This document shows, in pieces, positions 43,915 to 52,817 of a DNA stretch of 64,000 bases (position 1 is its first letter; each line of letters opens with the position of its first letter). Where the stretch lies: the NCBI RefSeq assembly GCF_902497855.1, contig NZ_CABVHU010000013.1:149667-213666 (forward strand). Reading direction: 5' to 3'. The notes beneath the pieces were generated by a model. It saw nothing but the letters and a program-made list of their open reading frames with translations, was not told the origin of the DNA and ran no database searches. A program made the translations under genes and the position numbers. Source of the DNA: Pseudomonas fluorescens. GTDB lineage: Bacteria; Pseudomonadota; Gammaproteobacteria; Pseudomonadales; Pseudomonadaceae.

Positions 43915-44835
43915 ATGCTCGCGCGCCTGCTGTTTTTCTGTGGTCTTTTCCTGGCCTCCACCTCGGCTGTGGCCATGACAATCTACAAGTCCAAAGACGC
44001 CAATGGCGTGGTCTCCTACAGCGACCGCCCCACGAAGGGCGCCCAGGTGTTCGTTTTTCGCGATCGCATGGTCGAACACCTCGAGCGTCAGGTGTACCTC
44101 GATATCAAGAAGCAGAAGGGTGTGGACAGCGTTTACGTGCGTAATGACTTGTATGCCCCGGTCGAGATCGAACTGAGTTTCACCGGGTTGAAGAACGTCA
44201 ACGGCGCACCGAGCCGGCCGATCCGCCGGGTAATGCCGGCGCGCAGCAACATTCGTCTGGCGCTGCTCACCGCCACCCAGGCCGGAAAGCCTCTCGTGTA
44301 TGCCCCCAGGTTCCAGTATTCCCTGGGCGACCCCTCAGACGCCGCCATGGCCTATCGCTATCCGTTGCCCTGGCGTGGCGGGCCGTTTCGCTTGAGTCAG
44401 GGGGCCAATGGTCAATACAGCCACTTCGGTGCCAAGAGCCGTTATGCCATGGATATCGCCATGCCCGAAGGCACGCCGATCATCGCGGCCCGGGGCGGGG
44501 TGGTGGTGAAAACCGAGAACAGCCAGACCGGGCGCGGCACGGACCCATCGGGTAATTTCGTGCGGGTGCTGCACGATGACGGGACCATGGGCGTGTACCT
44601 GCATCTCAAGCAAGGTTCGGTGAGCGTTCGCGAGGGGCAGCGGGTCGGGGTGGGGAGTGCGTTGGCGCTGTCGGGCAACACCGGCAACAGCAGCGGGCCG
44701 CATTTGCATTTCGTGGTGCAGCGCAATACCGGGATGGGGCTGGTGTCGATCCCGTACCAGTTCAATCAGCCGGTGGGGGCGTTGCCCAACTTTGCGTTGG
44801 GCGGTAGGAGCCGGCTTGCTGGCGATGAACGATAA
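43915..44835 (+). CDS. Secreted M23 peptidoglycan peptidase (DUF4124-M23)
   Basis: The 306-residue protein has a signal peptide (MLARLLFFCGLFLASTSAVA), an N-terminal DUF4124-like segment (MTIYKSKDANGVVSYSDRP) and a LytM/M23 domain: HFGAKSRYAMDIAMPEGTPI holds the first zinc His/Asp, and GPHLHFVV the HxH motif. It is probably an endopeptidase, or an amidase activator of the NlpD type. ATG 43915 starts the signal peptide. The last residues (GGRSRLAGDER) are encoded by a REP element, so the natural C-terminus was altered by REP insertion. Confidence 0.85.
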   Translation: MLARLLFFCGLFLASTSAVAMTIYKSKDANGVVSYSDRPTKGAQVFVFRDRMVEHLERQVYLDIKKQKGVDSVYVRNDLYAPVEIELSFTGLKNVNGAPSRPIRRVMPARSNIRLALLTATQAGKPLVYAPRFQYSLGDPSDAAMAYRYPLPWRGGPFRLSQGANGQYSHFGAKSRYAMDIAMPEGTPIIAARGGVVVKTENSQTGRGTDPSGNFVRVLHDDGTMGVYLHLKQGSVSVREGQRVGVGSALALSGNTGNSSGPHLHFVVQRNTGMGLVSIPYQFNQPVGALPNFALGGRSRLAGDER

Positions 44836-44892
44836 CGCGGTAAAACAAAGACACCGCAGCGCTCCTGATCGCCAGCAAGCCGGCACCTGCAA
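44802..44892. repeat. Inverted REP pair overlapping the 3' end of the M23 gene
   Basis: GGTAGGAGCCGGCTTGCTGG (44803) and its inverse near 44871-44892. The first palindrome encodes the last residues of the M23 peptidase and supplies its stop codon region. Confidence 0.85.
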
Positions 44893-44901
44893 GGGTATGG
44901 C

Positions 44902-46242
44902 TCAGTCCAGCATCAACACCTTCGCCAGCACGATCTTCGGCCCTTTCATCTTCTTGATGATGATCCGCAAACCTTCGACTTCCAGCACTTCTTCCTCTTC
45001 CGGTACCCGTTTCAGGGTTTCGTAGACCAGCCCGGCAAGGGTTTCAGCTTCGATGTGGTCCAGGTCAATGCCCAGCAGGCGCTCGACCTTGAACAGCGGC
45101 GTATCGCCCCGCACCAACAGCTTGCCCGGCTGGTACGCGAGGATCCCGCGTTCCGCCTTGCGATGTTCGTCCTGAATGTCGCCCACCAGCACTTCCAGCA
45201 CGTCTTCCATGGTCAGGTAGCCGATGATGTTGCCATCCGCTTCTTCGACCACGGCGAAGTGCGAGCCACCCTTGCGGAACTGCTCCAGCAACTGCGACAG
45301 CGGCATGTGCCGGGACACGCGCTCCAGCGGGCGGGTCAGTTCGGCCAGGTTGAACGATTCGGGAATGTGGTCCAGGGCCGCCAGTTCCAGCAGCAGATCC
45401 TTGATGTGCAGCAGGCCGACGAACTCCTGGCGCTCGCTGTCGTACACCGGGTAGCGGCTGAACTTGTGGCGACGGAACATCGCCAGGATTTCCTTGAGCG
45501 GCGCGTTGAACTCCAGTGTCACCAGGTCTTCCCGGGAGTTGGCCCAGTCGACCACTTCCAGCTCGCCCATTTCCACCGCCGACGCCAGGACGCGCATGCC
45601 TTGATCGCTTGGGTCCTGGCCACGGCTGGAGTGCAGGATCAGTTTCAGTTCTTCACGGCTGTAATGGTGCTCGTGATGCGGGCCGGGTTCACCCTGGCCG
45701 GCGATCCGCAGGATCGTGTTGGCGCTGGCGTTGAGCAGGTAAATCGCCGGGTACATGGCCCAGTAGAACAGGTACAGCGGCACCGCGGTCCACAGCGACA
45801 GCAACTCGGGTTTGCGGATGGCCCAGGATTTCGGAGCCAGTTCGCCGACCACGATGTGCAGGTACGAAATGATAAAGAACGCGGTGAAGAACGAGACGCC
45901 CTTGACCACTTCGGCGGACTCTACGCCAACGGCGCTCAGTACCGGCTCGAGAATGTGGGCGAACGCGGGTTCACCGACCCAGCCAAGACCCAGGGAAGCG
46001 AGGGTGATACCCAGTTGGCAAGCCGAGAGGTAAGCATCGAGCTGACTGTGCACGGTGCGCAGGATGTGTCCGCGCCAGCCGTTCTTTTCAGCGATGGCCT
46101 CGACCCGGGTCGAGCGCAGTTTGACCATGGCGAATTCCGCCGCAACGAAAAAGCCGTTGAGCAAAACCAGGATCAGAGCAAAAAGAATCATGCCGAAATC
46201 GGCGAAGAGTGTCGCGAGGGTCAAGCCAGGGGATGGGTCCAT
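44902..46242 (-). CDS. CNNM/CorC-type membrane protein with CBS domains (HlyC family)
   Basis: The 446-residue protein contains a DUF21/CNNM membrane domain (residues about 10-190, including LFALILVLLNGFFVAAEFAMVKLRSTR), a CBS pair (about 205-335) and a C-terminal transporter-associated CorC_HlyC domain (about 350-440, RGDTPLFKVERLLGIDLDHIEAETLAGLV). Family members take part in magnesium or cobalt efflux; 'hemolysin' is a historical label. Start ATG 46242 lacks a clear ribosome site. It lies 123 bp after the phoR end on the same strand. Confidence 0.88.
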   Translation of the reverse strand: MDPSPGLTLATLFADFGMILFALILVLLNGFFVAAEFAMVKLRSTRVEAIAEKNGWRGHILRTVHSQLDAYLSACQLGITLASLGLGWVGEPAFAHILEPVLSAVGVESAEVVKGVSFFTAFFIISYLHIVVGELAPKSWAIRKPELLSLWTAVPLYLFYWAMYPAIYLLNASANTILRIAGQGEPGPHHEHHYSREELKLILHSSRGQDPSDQGMRVLASAVEMGELEVVDWANSREDLVTLEFNAPLKEILAMFRRHKFSRYPVYDSERQEFVGLLHIKDLLLELAALDHIPESFNLAELTRPLERVSRHMPLSQLLEQFRKGGSHFAVVEEADGNIIGYLTMEDVLEVLVGDIQDEHRKAERGILAYQPGKLLVRGDTPLFKVERLLGIDLDHIEAETLAGLVYETLKRVPEEEEVLEVEGLRIIIKKMKGPKIVLAKVLMLD

Positions 46243-46365
46243 GATGGAGTTTTGCGGGTTCCGTGTATTCGAAAAGGGGATGAAAGCGGAGCCTGAAGGG
46301 CAGGCACAAGTCAGCCAATGTAGCGGCTGACTGGTCGATTGCCTAGTGGCGCGTGCTGGCCGGTA

Positions 46366-47688
46366 TCAGTCGGCGGGGCTGATGACCCGGGATTTGCTGA
46401 CCTGGGCCGGCGCAAAATGGCAGGTAAAAGTGCTGCCGTGGCCCGGCACGCTGCTGATTTCCATCCGCGCGCGATGACGCAACAGCACGTGTTTGACGAT
46501 GGCCAGCCCGAGCCCGGTGCCGCCGGTGTTGGAGTTGCGGCTGGAGTCGACACGGTAGAAACGTTCGGTCAGGCGCGGTAGGTGTTTGCTGTCGATGCCG
46601 ATCCCTGAATCCTGCACGCTCAGGTGTGCGCCTTGCTCATCGCCCCACCAGCGAATGCGGATATTGCCTTCGGCCGGCGTGTATTTCACCGCGTTGAACA
46701 CCAGATTGGAAAACGCACTGCGCAATTCGGCTTCGCTGCCCTTGAGCAGAATGGTCGGGTCGGCTTCCAGGGTGATGCTCTGGTTTTTCTGGCCCGACAG
46801 CTGCTGAGCATCGCTCTTGATCGATTGCAGCAAGCCGTCGATGGCCACCGGCTGGTTATCCGACGGATAGTCAGTGGCTTCCAGCTTGGCCAGCAGCAGC
46901 AAGTCGTTGAGCAAGGTTTGCATGCGCCCGCCTTGCTGCTGCATTTGCTGCAAGGCGCGGGTCCAGCGCGGGTTCACTTCCTCGACATTGTCGAGCAGGG
47001 TTTCCAGGTAACCGCAGATTACAGTCAGCGGCGTGCGCAGCTCGTGGGAGACGTTGGCGATGAAGTCTTTGCGCATTTGCTCAAGCTGATGAATGCGCGT
47101 GACGTCGCGCACCAGCATCAGGTGTTCGTTGTTGCCGTAGCGGGTGATGTACAGCTGAATGCGCAGGCGATCGTTGATCGGTGAAGGGATTTCCAGCGGC
47201 TCGGCGTAGCTGTCCTGCTCGAAGTATTCCTTGAAGCGTGGATGGCGCACCAGGTTCGTCACCGGCTGCCCGCTGTCTTGTGGCGTCTTGAGGCCGAGCA
47301 GGGTTTCGGCGGCGCGGTTCCACCATTCGAGATTGCCGTCGCTGTCGAGCATGATCACCGCGTCTTTCAACGCGGCGGTGGACTCCTGCACCCGGTCGAT
47401 CACCGCTTGCAGGCGCCCGCGCACCCGTTGGTCGCGGCGTTGCAGGTGGTAGATGCTGTCGAACACTTCACCCCACAGGCCATAGCCGTCGGGGGGTGCT
47501 TCGTCGGGTTTGTGCAGGCGCAGCCATTCGTGCAGGCGCAGCAGTTGCTTGAGGGTCCACGCCAGGTACAGGCCCAGGCCCGCGGCGAGGCTCCAGCCGT
47601 AGTAGCCGGAAATCAGGCCGATCACCAGGCAGGCGGTAACCAGCAGCAGCATGTGGCGGATCAGGGTGCCATGCCAGTTTTGGTTCAC
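46366..47688 (-). CDS. phoR: Phosphate regulon sensor kinase PhoR
   Basis: The 440-residue membrane histidine kinase has two membrane segments in residues about 10-48, a cytoplasmic PAS domain (about 100-190), H-box FIANVSHELRTPLTVICGYLE, N-box RSAFSNLVFNAVKYTP, and ATP-lid motifs DSGIGI and GGTGLGLAIVKH. It phosphorylates PhoB when phosphate is low and is restrained by PstSCAB-PhoU. The start is GTG 47688. It follows phoB by 44 bp, giving the usual phoB-phoR order. Confidence 0.97.
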   Translation of the reverse strand: MNQNWHGTLIRHMLLLVTACLVIGLISGYYGWSLAAGLGLYLAWTLKQLLRLHEWLRLHKPDEAPPDGYGLWGEVFDSIYHLQRRDQRVRGRLQAVIDRVQESTAALKDAVIMLDSDGNLEWWNRAAETLLGLKTPQDSGQPVTNLVRHPRFKEYFEQDSYAEPLEIPSPINDRLRIQLYITRYGNNEHLMLVRDVTRIHQLEQMRKDFIANVSHELRTPLTVICGYLETLLDNVEEVNPRWTRALQQMQQQGGRMQTLLNDLLLLAKLEATDYPSDNQPVAIDGLLQSIKSDAQQLSGQKNQSITLEADPTILLKGSEAELRSAFSNLVFNAVKYTPAEGNIRIRWWGDEQGAHLSVQDSGIGIDSKHLPRLTERFYRVDSSRNSNTGGTGLGLAIVKHVLLRHRARMEISSVPGHGSTFTCHFAPAQVSKSRVISPAD

Positions 47689-47732
47689 TTAAAGCGCGTC
47701 CTTGTCAGCTTGTCGGGCGGGAACAGTCCGTA

Positions 47733-48422
47733 TCAGGCTTTGGTAGAAAACCGGTAGCCGGTGCCGCGCACGGTTTGTACCAGATTTTCATAGGCATCAC
47801 CGAGGGCTTTGCGCAGGCGGCGGATATGTACGTCGACGGTGCGCTCTTCAACATAGACGTTGCCGCCCCAGACCTGGTCCAGCAACTGACCGCGGGTGTA
47901 GGCGCGCTCCTGGTGAGTCATGAAAAACTGCAGCAGACGGTATTCGGTCGGGCCCATCTCGGCAGGTTTGCCGTCGATGGTCACGCGATGGCTGATCGGG
48001 TCCAGCAGCAGGCCGCCGATTTCGATCGGCGCTTCACCGTCGGTAGGCCCGGCACGGCGCAGCACGGCCTTCAGGCGCGCCACCAGCTCGCGCGGGGAAA
48101 AAGGTTTGGTGATGTAGTCATCGGCGCCGACTTCCAGGCCCTGGATCTTGTTGTCCTCTTCGCCCTTGGCAGTGAGCATGATGATCGGGATGTCCCCGGT
48201 CAGCTCATCGCGCTTGAGGCGTCGGGCCAGTTCGATACCGGATGTGCCCGGCAGCATCCAGTCCAACAGAATCAGATCCGGCTTGCGGTCGACGATGATG
48301 GCGTGGGCCTGCTGCGAATTCTCCGCCTCCATGCAATCGTAGCCGGCCATTTCCAACGCAACGGCGATCATCTCGCGAATGGGCGCTTCGTCGTCGACGA
48401 TCAGAATGCTCCTGCCAACCAT
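47733..48422 (-). CDS. phoB: Phosphate regulon response regulator PhoB
   Basis: The 229-residue OmpR-family regulator has a receiver (Asp in LILLDWMLPGTSG, LTAKGEEDN, ADDYITKPFSPREL) and a C-terminal winged HTH ending RTVDVHIRRLRKAL...RGTGYRF. It activates pst and other Pho genes through Pho boxes such as those at 35354 and 36632. A candidate self-regulatory Pho box lies at 48476-48493. Confidence 0.97.
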   Translation of the reverse strand: MVGRSILIVDDEAPIREMIAVALEMAGYDCMEAENSQQAHAIIVDRKPDLILLDWMLPGTSGIELARRLKRDELTGDIPIIMLTAKGEEDNKIQGLEVGADDYITKPFSPRELVARLKAVLRRAGPTDGEAPIEIGGLLLDPISHRVTIDGKPAEMGPTEYRLLQFFMTHQERAYTRGQLLDQVWGGNVYVEERTVDVHIRRLRKALGDAYENLVQTVRGTGYRFSTKA

Positions 48423-48475
48423 GCGTTAATCCTCTTGTCATTTAACTGTCTTGCGCCGCATTAGATAACGGAATT

Positions 48476-48493
48476 ATTGCAGTCGTGTGACAG
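48476..48493 (-). promoter_or_regulatory. Probable Pho box of phoBR
   Basis: On the minus strand CTGTCAC-ACGA-CTGCAAT matches the 7-4-7 Pho-box layout, 54 bp before the phoB start. The first repeat is strong and the second weak. Confidence 0.55.
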
Positions 48494-48574
48494 CATTTTA
48501 GTCGCCCGGCGATTGTCGTGATCCTGAACTAAGCTTTAAGTCCGAATCCTGACAACCACAAGAGGAAGGTTTTC

Positions 48575-48964
48575 ATGAAGCACATTGCGCAATCCTGGAA
48601 GGCTCTGCTGGTTACCGCTGCGCTGGCACTGCCGACCATGGCCTTCGCTGAAGACCCGGGCATGGTTAAAGACGGCATGTTGGTCGACCACAAGGGTATG
48701 ACGTTGTACACCTTCGACAACGACACTGGCGGCAAGTCGGCTTGCACCGGCAAGTGCGCAGAAAACTGGCCCCCGCTGAAAGCCACCGCGGCCGACAAAG
48801 GCGACGGCAAAAAGTGGACCATCATCACGCGTGACGATGGCACGATGCAGTGGGCGTTCGATGGCAAGCCTTTGTACTACTTCGTTCAAGACAAGAAGCC
48901 AGGAGACATGACAGGCGACAAGAAAATGGACAAGTGGCACATCCTCCAAGGGCCGAAGATGTAA
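48575..48964 (+). CDS. Secreted YxxD-repeat (lipoprotein_15) family protein
   Basis: The 129-residue protein has a signal peptide (KALLVTAALALPTMAFA) and two copies of the secreted repeat of the COG4315 family: GMLVDHKGMTLYTFDNDTGG with CTGKCAENWPPL, then WAFDGKPLYYFVQDKKPGD. No lipobox cysteine is visible. The function is unknown. AAGAGGAAGG precedes the ATG. Divergent from phoB. Confidence 0.88.
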   Translation: MKHIAQSWKALLVTAALALPTMAFAEDPGMVKDGMLVDHKGMTLYTFDNDTGGKSACTGKCAENWPPLKATAADKGDGKKWTIITRDDGTMQWAFDGKPLYYFVQDKKPGDMTGDKKMDKWHILQGPKM

Positions 48965-48994
48965 CGAGTTCAGTATCCGCAGCCTCGCTCCCCC

Positions 48995-49022
48995 GTGTAG
49001 GGGCGAGGCTTGCCCGCGAAGG
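48995..49022. repeat. Single REP-like element
   Basis: GTGTAGGGGCGAGGCTTGCC followed by CGCGAAGGCG, between the convergent secreted-protein and ubiA genes. Confidence 0.7.
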
Positions 49023-49033
49023 CGTCAGCCGCC

Positions 49034-49924
49034 TCAACGCAAACCGTAATCCAGCACAATCCCCACAAAAATCGCCAACCCGGCCCAGTGGTTGTGCAAG
49101 AACGCCTTGAAGCAACGCATCCGGTCCTTGCCGCGGGTGTACCAGAACTCCCACGCAAAACAGCCCGCCGCCGCCAGCAATCCCAGGTGGAACCAGCCAC
49201 CCAGCTCGAATTTCGAGCCGGCCAGCAGCAGGCAGCCCAGCGCCAACCCTTGCAGGGTCAGGATGATCACCCGGTCTGCCTCGCCAAACAGAATCGCCGT
49301 GGATTTCACCCCGATCTTCAAATCGTCATCGCGATCGGTCATGGCGTAATAAGTGTCGTAGCCCACTGTCCACAGCAGGTTGGCGATCCACAGCAACCAC
49401 GCGGCGGCGGGCAGTTCGCCGGTTTCGGCGGTGAACGCCATCGGCATCCCCCAGGAGAACGCCGCACCCAGCACTACCTGCGGGTAATAGGTGTAGCGCT
49501 TCATGAACGGATAACTGAACGCCAGCGCCAGGCCGCCGAACGATAGCCAGACGGTCGCCGCGTTGGTACACAGCACCAGCAGGAAACTGAGGCCCATCAG
49601 CAGCGCAAAAAATATCAACGCTTCTTTCGAGCTGATCTTGCCGCTCACCAACGGTCGCTGTTCGGTGCGTTTCACATGGCCGTCGACCTTGCGATCGGCC
49701 CAATCGTTGATCACGCAACCGCCTGCGCGCGTCAGCACCACGCCGAGGACGAAAATCACCACATTGGCCAGGGACGGCGAACCTTTCCCTGCAATCCACA
49801 GCGCCCACAGCGTCGGCCATAACAGCAGGTAAATGCCGATCGGCTTGTCCATGCGCGTCAGTTGAATGAAGTCCCAGGCCCGAGGATTCACGCGATTCAG
49901 GGACTTGAGCAGGCTCTGGTACAT
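49034..49924 (-). CDS. ubiA: 4-hydroxybenzoate octaprenyltransferase
   Basis: The 296-residue polytopic membrane enzyme attaches the polyprenyl tail to 4-hydroxybenzoate in ubiquinone synthesis. It has MYQSLLKSLNRVNPRAWDFIQLTRMDKPIGIYLLL at its start, the first Asp-rich site GGCVINDWADRKVDGHVKRT (NDxxDRxxD) and the second YDTYYAMTDRDDD. ATG 49924 shares its A with the ubiC stop (TGATG), giving tight coupling. The longer upstream frame is the ubiC shadow. Confidence 0.96.
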   Translation of the reverse strand: MYQSLLKSLNRVNPRAWDFIQLTRMDKPIGIYLLLWPTLWALWIAGKGSPSLANVVIFVLGVVLTRAGGCVINDWADRKVDGHVKRTEQRPLVSGKISSKEALIFFALLMGLSFLLVLCTNAATVWLSFGGLALAFSYPFMKRYTYYPQVVLGAAFSWGMPMAFTAETGELPAAAWLLWIANLLWTVGYDTYYAMTDRDDDLKIGVKSTAILFGEADRVIILTLQGLALGCLLLAGSKFELGGWFHLGLLAAAGCFAWEFWYTRGKDRMRCFKAFLHNHWAGLAIFVGIVLDYGLR

Positions 49925-50487
49925 CAGCAATTCTCCGGATGGGCAAGGGCGGCGCGCCACAAGGTCGGCAGGAAAATCTCGGCCACCAGCACGCTCAGGG
50001 CGCCCCGGTCGAAGCGCGAACGGCGGCCCCACAACCCGGGCGCTCGGGCATCTGCCGGCAGCCATTCCTGAGGATAGTGGCAAACCTCGATGGCCCGGCG
50101 CTGGAACGCCTGATCGCAGAACAGCAATTCACCCAGAGAACGGCTGCCCAATTCGTCCATGTGCAAACCGTCGCCCTGCAACGCACTGCGCGACGCCACG
50201 CTGCGGGCAAACACCCAGGCTTCGCCATGCCCGCGCAGATACACCTCGCGCACCCAGCCCTCGCTGCCTTCGGCCAGGTCCAGCGCGGCACACTCGTCGG
50301 CGCGCAGTGGCTGCCAGCCTTCGAATAGCGGCGTGACACTGAAGCCGTCATTCGACAGACGAGTCAGCCGCCGGGTCAGCGAACCTTCATCGAACAGCCA
50401 GTCGAGGGTAGACGTATCGGGGAGGGGCGCCAATTGGCTTTCGCAGAGCCAGAGCGACGTCGCGCAGGGGGATTTTGAGTGTTGCAC
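49924..50487 (-). CDS. ubiC: Chorismate--pyruvate lyase
   Basis: The 187-residue protein releases 4-hydroxybenzoate and pyruvate from chorismate, the first committed ubiquinone step, and feeds the UbiA substrate. Family features include WLFDEGSLTRRL, WVREVYLRG, and ALWGRRS-like GLWGRRSRFDRGALSVLVAEIFLP. It overlaps ubiA by one base. Divergent from the rubredoxin gene. Confidence 0.94.
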   Translation of the reverse strand: MQHSKSPCATSLWLCESQLAPLPDTSTLDWLFDEGSLTRRLTRLSNDGFSVTPLFEGWQPLRADECAALDLAEGSEGWVREVYLRGHGEAWVFARSVASRSALQGDGLHMDELGSRSLGELLFCDQAFQRRAIEVCHYPQEWLPADARAPGLWGRRSRFDRGALSVLVAEIFLPTLWRAALAHPENC

Positions 50488-50685
50488 AGTGAGTCATTAT
50501 TGGCAGCAAATGAGGCGGCGAGCTTACCATGTCAGTCGGCGATTTTGATTGATCGGCCCTTCGTTGCGCCGACAGGCTTGCATCTGCCGGCCCCGATCAG
50601 TACAAAACGCCCCTGAGCCGGACGGCAGCGCTCCAACCATCGACCGTTCGCGCCGGCAAAAGCCTGAATGTGAGGATGTACCTGA

Positions 50686-50853
50686 ATGAAAAAGTGGCAA
50701 TGTGTGGTCTGCGGCCTGATCTATAACGAAGCCGACGGCTGGCCGGATGACGGGATTGCGCCGGGCACCCTGTGGCAGGACGTGCCGGAAGACTGGCTGT
50801 GCCCGGATTGCGGCGTGGGCAAGATGGATTTCGAAATGATCGAAATCAACTAA
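50686..50853 (+). CDS. rubA: Rubredoxin
   Basis: The 55-residue iron-sulfur electron carrier starts MKKWQCVVCGLIYNEADGWP and ends at 50853. The two CxxC iron ligands are CVVCG (residues about 6-10) and CPDCG (about 39-43), with the usual WPDDGIAPGT between them. Rubredoxin passes electrons from its NADH-dependent reductase to alkane hydroxylases or to oxidative-stress enzymes. The reductase gene follows 19 bp downstream. Confidence 0.96.
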   Translation: MKKWQCVVCGLIYNEADGWPDDGIAPGTLWQDVPEDWLCPDCGVGKMDFEMIEIN

Positions 50854-50872
50854 GACTTCAGAGGAGTAAGGA

Positions 50873-52021
50873 ATGAACGCACCTGTCGTGATCGTCGGCA
50901 CCGGGCTGGCTGGCTACAACCTGGCTCGGGAGTTTCGCAAACTCGATGGCGAAACTCCGCTGCTGTTGATTACCGCCGATGACGGGCGCTCCTACTCCAA
51001 GCCGATGCTCTCCACCGGCTTCGGCAAGAACAAGGACGCCGATGGCCTGAGCATGGCCGAACCGGGCACCATGGCCGAGCAGCTGAAGGCCGAAGTGCGT
51101 ACCCACACCCGTATCAGCGGCATCGACCCGGGCCACAAGCGCCTGTGGATCGGCGAAGAGTCGGTGATCTACCGCGACCTGGTGCTGGCTTGGGGGGCGG
51201 AAACCGTTCGCGTGCCCATTGAAGGTGACGCGGCGGATTGCGTGTTCCCGATCAACGACCTGGAAGACTGCGCCCGCTTTCGCGCGGCAGCGGCCGGCAA
51301 ACGTCGGGTGTTGTTGCTCGGCGCCGGCCTGATCGGTTGTGAATTCGCCAATGACCTGATTCTTGGCGGTTACGAGGTGCAACTGGTTGCACCCTGCGAG
51401 CAGGTGATGCCGACCCTGCTGCACCCGGCAGCCGCCGCGGCGGTCCAGGCCGGGCTGGAAAGCCTGGGCGCACGCTTCCACCTCGGGCCTGTGCTCAATC
51501 GCCTGCAGCGAGTCGCCGACGGGCTGGAGGCGCATCTGTCCGATGGCCAGGTCATTCCTTGCGATGTGGTGGTGTCGGCCATCGGCCTGCGCCCGCGCAT
51601 CGACCTGGCAGCGGCTGCCGGCGTGCAGGTCAATCGCGGGGTCGTGGTCGACCGTCACCTGCAAACCTCCCACGCCAATATCTACGCGCTGGGGGATTGC
51701 GCCGAGGTCGATGGGCTGAATCTGCTGTACGTCATGCCCCTGATGAGCTGTGCGAGAGCGCTGGCACAAACCCTCGCCGGAAAGCCTGTCGCCGTAAGCT
51801 ACGGCCCGATGCCGATCACCGTGAAAACCCCGGTCTGCCCCTTGGTGGTATCGCCGCCGCCACGGGGTACGGAGGGTGTCTGGACGGTCGAAGGGCAGGG
51901 GACCGACCTGAAGGTTTTGTGCCGCGATGCCAACGGAAAGTTGCTGGGTTATGCCCTGACAGGCGCGGCGGTGATGGAAAAACTGGCACTGAACAAAGAG
52001 CTTCCGCCACTGCTGGCGTAA
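50873..52021 (+). CDS. rubB: Rubredoxin--NAD(+) reductase
   Basis: The 382-residue FAD flavoprotein reduces rubredoxin using NADH. The N-terminal FAD site is VVIVGTGLAGYNLAREFRK, the NAD site is RVLLLGAGLIGCEFANDLILGG, and the second FAD contact is NIYALGDCAEVDG. It is in an operon with rubredoxin and is preceded by GAGGAGTAAGG. Confidence 0.94.
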   Translation: MNAPVVIVGTGLAGYNLAREFRKLDGETPLLLITADDGRSYSKPMLSTGFGKNKDADGLSMAEPGTMAEQLKAEVRTHTRISGIDPGHKRLWIGEESVIYRDLVLAWGAETVRVPIEGDAADCVFPINDLEDCARFRAAAAGKRRVLLLGAGLIGCEFANDLILGGYEVQLVAPCEQVMPTLLHPAAAAAVQAGLESLGARFHLGPVLNRLQRVADGLEAHLSDGQVIPCDVVVSAIGLRPRIDLAAAAGVQVNRGVVVDRHLQTSHANIYALGDCAEVDGLNLLYVMPLMSCARALAQTLAGKPVAVSYGPMPITVKTPVCPLVVSPPPRGTEGVWTVEGQGTDLKVLCRDANGKLLGYALTGAAVMEKLALNKELPPLLA

Positions 52022-52212
52022 ATACCGGTCGTTCTGTCGGAATCACCCCGCTTTTGCCCCTACAAAGGTCGCGCCGAGACTGGCGCGGCTCTGCCGTGCG
52101 TGCCATCCTCATTCCCGTCTGCCGCAGAGTAGAGCATCTGCGGCGCCTTGGGCGCTGTTCCAACGAGAGCAGCACGGACATAACAACAAAAACCGTCAAA
52201 GGGGCTTCACTA

Positions 52213-52488
52213 ATGCGCAAACCAGAACTCGCCGCTGCAATTGCGGAAAAAGCAGACCTCACCAAAGAACAGGCCAGTCGCGTCCTCAACGCCGTTCTCG
52301 AAGAAATCACCGCCGCTCTGCACCGTAAGGACAGCGTCACGCTGGTGGGCTTCGGGACCTTCCTGCAACGCCATCGCGGAGCACGCACGGGCAAGAACCC
52401 GCAAACCGGTGAGCCAGTGAAAATCAAGGCCAGTAATACCGTTGCGTTCAAGCCGGGCAAGTTTTTGAAAGATAGTGTTAATCCGTAA
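52213..52488 (+). CDS. hupA: HU-family DNA-binding protein
   Basis: The 91-residue histone-like protein has the HU pattern: MRKPELAAAIAEKADLTKEQ, VTLVGFGTFLQRHR, ARTGKNPQTGEPVKI and AFKPGKFLKD. It bends and compacts DNA. ATG 52213 is the family start; the long upstream open frame is spurious. The place after rubredoxin reductase matches hupA in P. putida, though symbols vary among pseudomonads. Confidence 0.92.
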   Translation: MRKPELAAAIAEKADLTKEQASRVLNAVLEEITAALHRKDSVTLVGFGTFLQRHRGARTGKNPQTGEPVKIKASNTVAFKPGKFLKDSVNP

Positions 52489-52520
52489 TACGTCCCCCCA
52501 CCCGCATTGCGGGGGAGTGG

Positions 52521-52562
52521 AAAAAAAATGGGCACGCCAACCAGGTTGGGTGCCCATTTTTT
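52521..52562. terminator. Bidirectional terminator after HU gene
   Basis: An A tract, then ATGGGCAC-CCAACC-CA-GGTTGG-GTGCCCAT, then six T residues. The stem is nearly perfect and works in both directions, closing hupA. Confidence 0.95.
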
Positions 52563-52584
52563 ATGCGGCACGACGCTGGTCTTT

Positions 52585-52612
52585 GTAGGAGCTGGCTTGC
52601 CAGCGAAAGCGG
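52585..52612. repeat. Single REP element at left edge of the toxin island
   Basis: TTGTAGGAGCTGGCTTGCCA followed by GCGAAAGCGG. Only one copy is seen here. Confidence 0.75.
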
Positions 52613-52639
52613 AGTGTCAGGCGACATCAATATTGAGCG

Positions 52640-52806
52640 ATGCGCCGCCATCGCCATTTCGGGCTCATCCGGATGTTCCAGCACTCGCTCCACCAACAAA
52701 TGTACCCCGTCGGCCAAGTGACGGAGCACCAGGCTACAGAGCTGTGTGAGCTGTCCTTATTGTCGGCGATGGCGCTGATGGACAGTAGATCTTCTAAGCT
52801 GCCCCC
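52640..52806 (-). pseudogene. Decayed DUF6124/DUF3077-like gene
   Basis: On the minus strand EDLLSISAIADN (about 52795-52758) in one frame and LADGVHLLVERVLEHPDEPE (about 52720-52665) in another match the intact protein at 58063-58374 (EDLLSISAIAADLADDV... MADGVYLLVERALDHIDSP). The start is lost and a frameshift/deletion separates the two parts. Confidence 0.75.
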
Positions 52807-52817
52807 TGATAACTGTC

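Noticed and set aside
48435..48452. TTGTCAT-TTAA-CTGTCTT, a Pho-box-like sequence on the plus strand in the phoB leader
   Set aside because: It points toward the secreted-protein gene and lies inside the phoB 5' region. The second repeat is weak, so it is not called as a site.
50524..50901. 125-codon minus-strand frame covering the rubredoxin gene
   Set aside because: The plus strand encodes a perfect rubredoxin with both CxxC motifs; the minus frame has no features.
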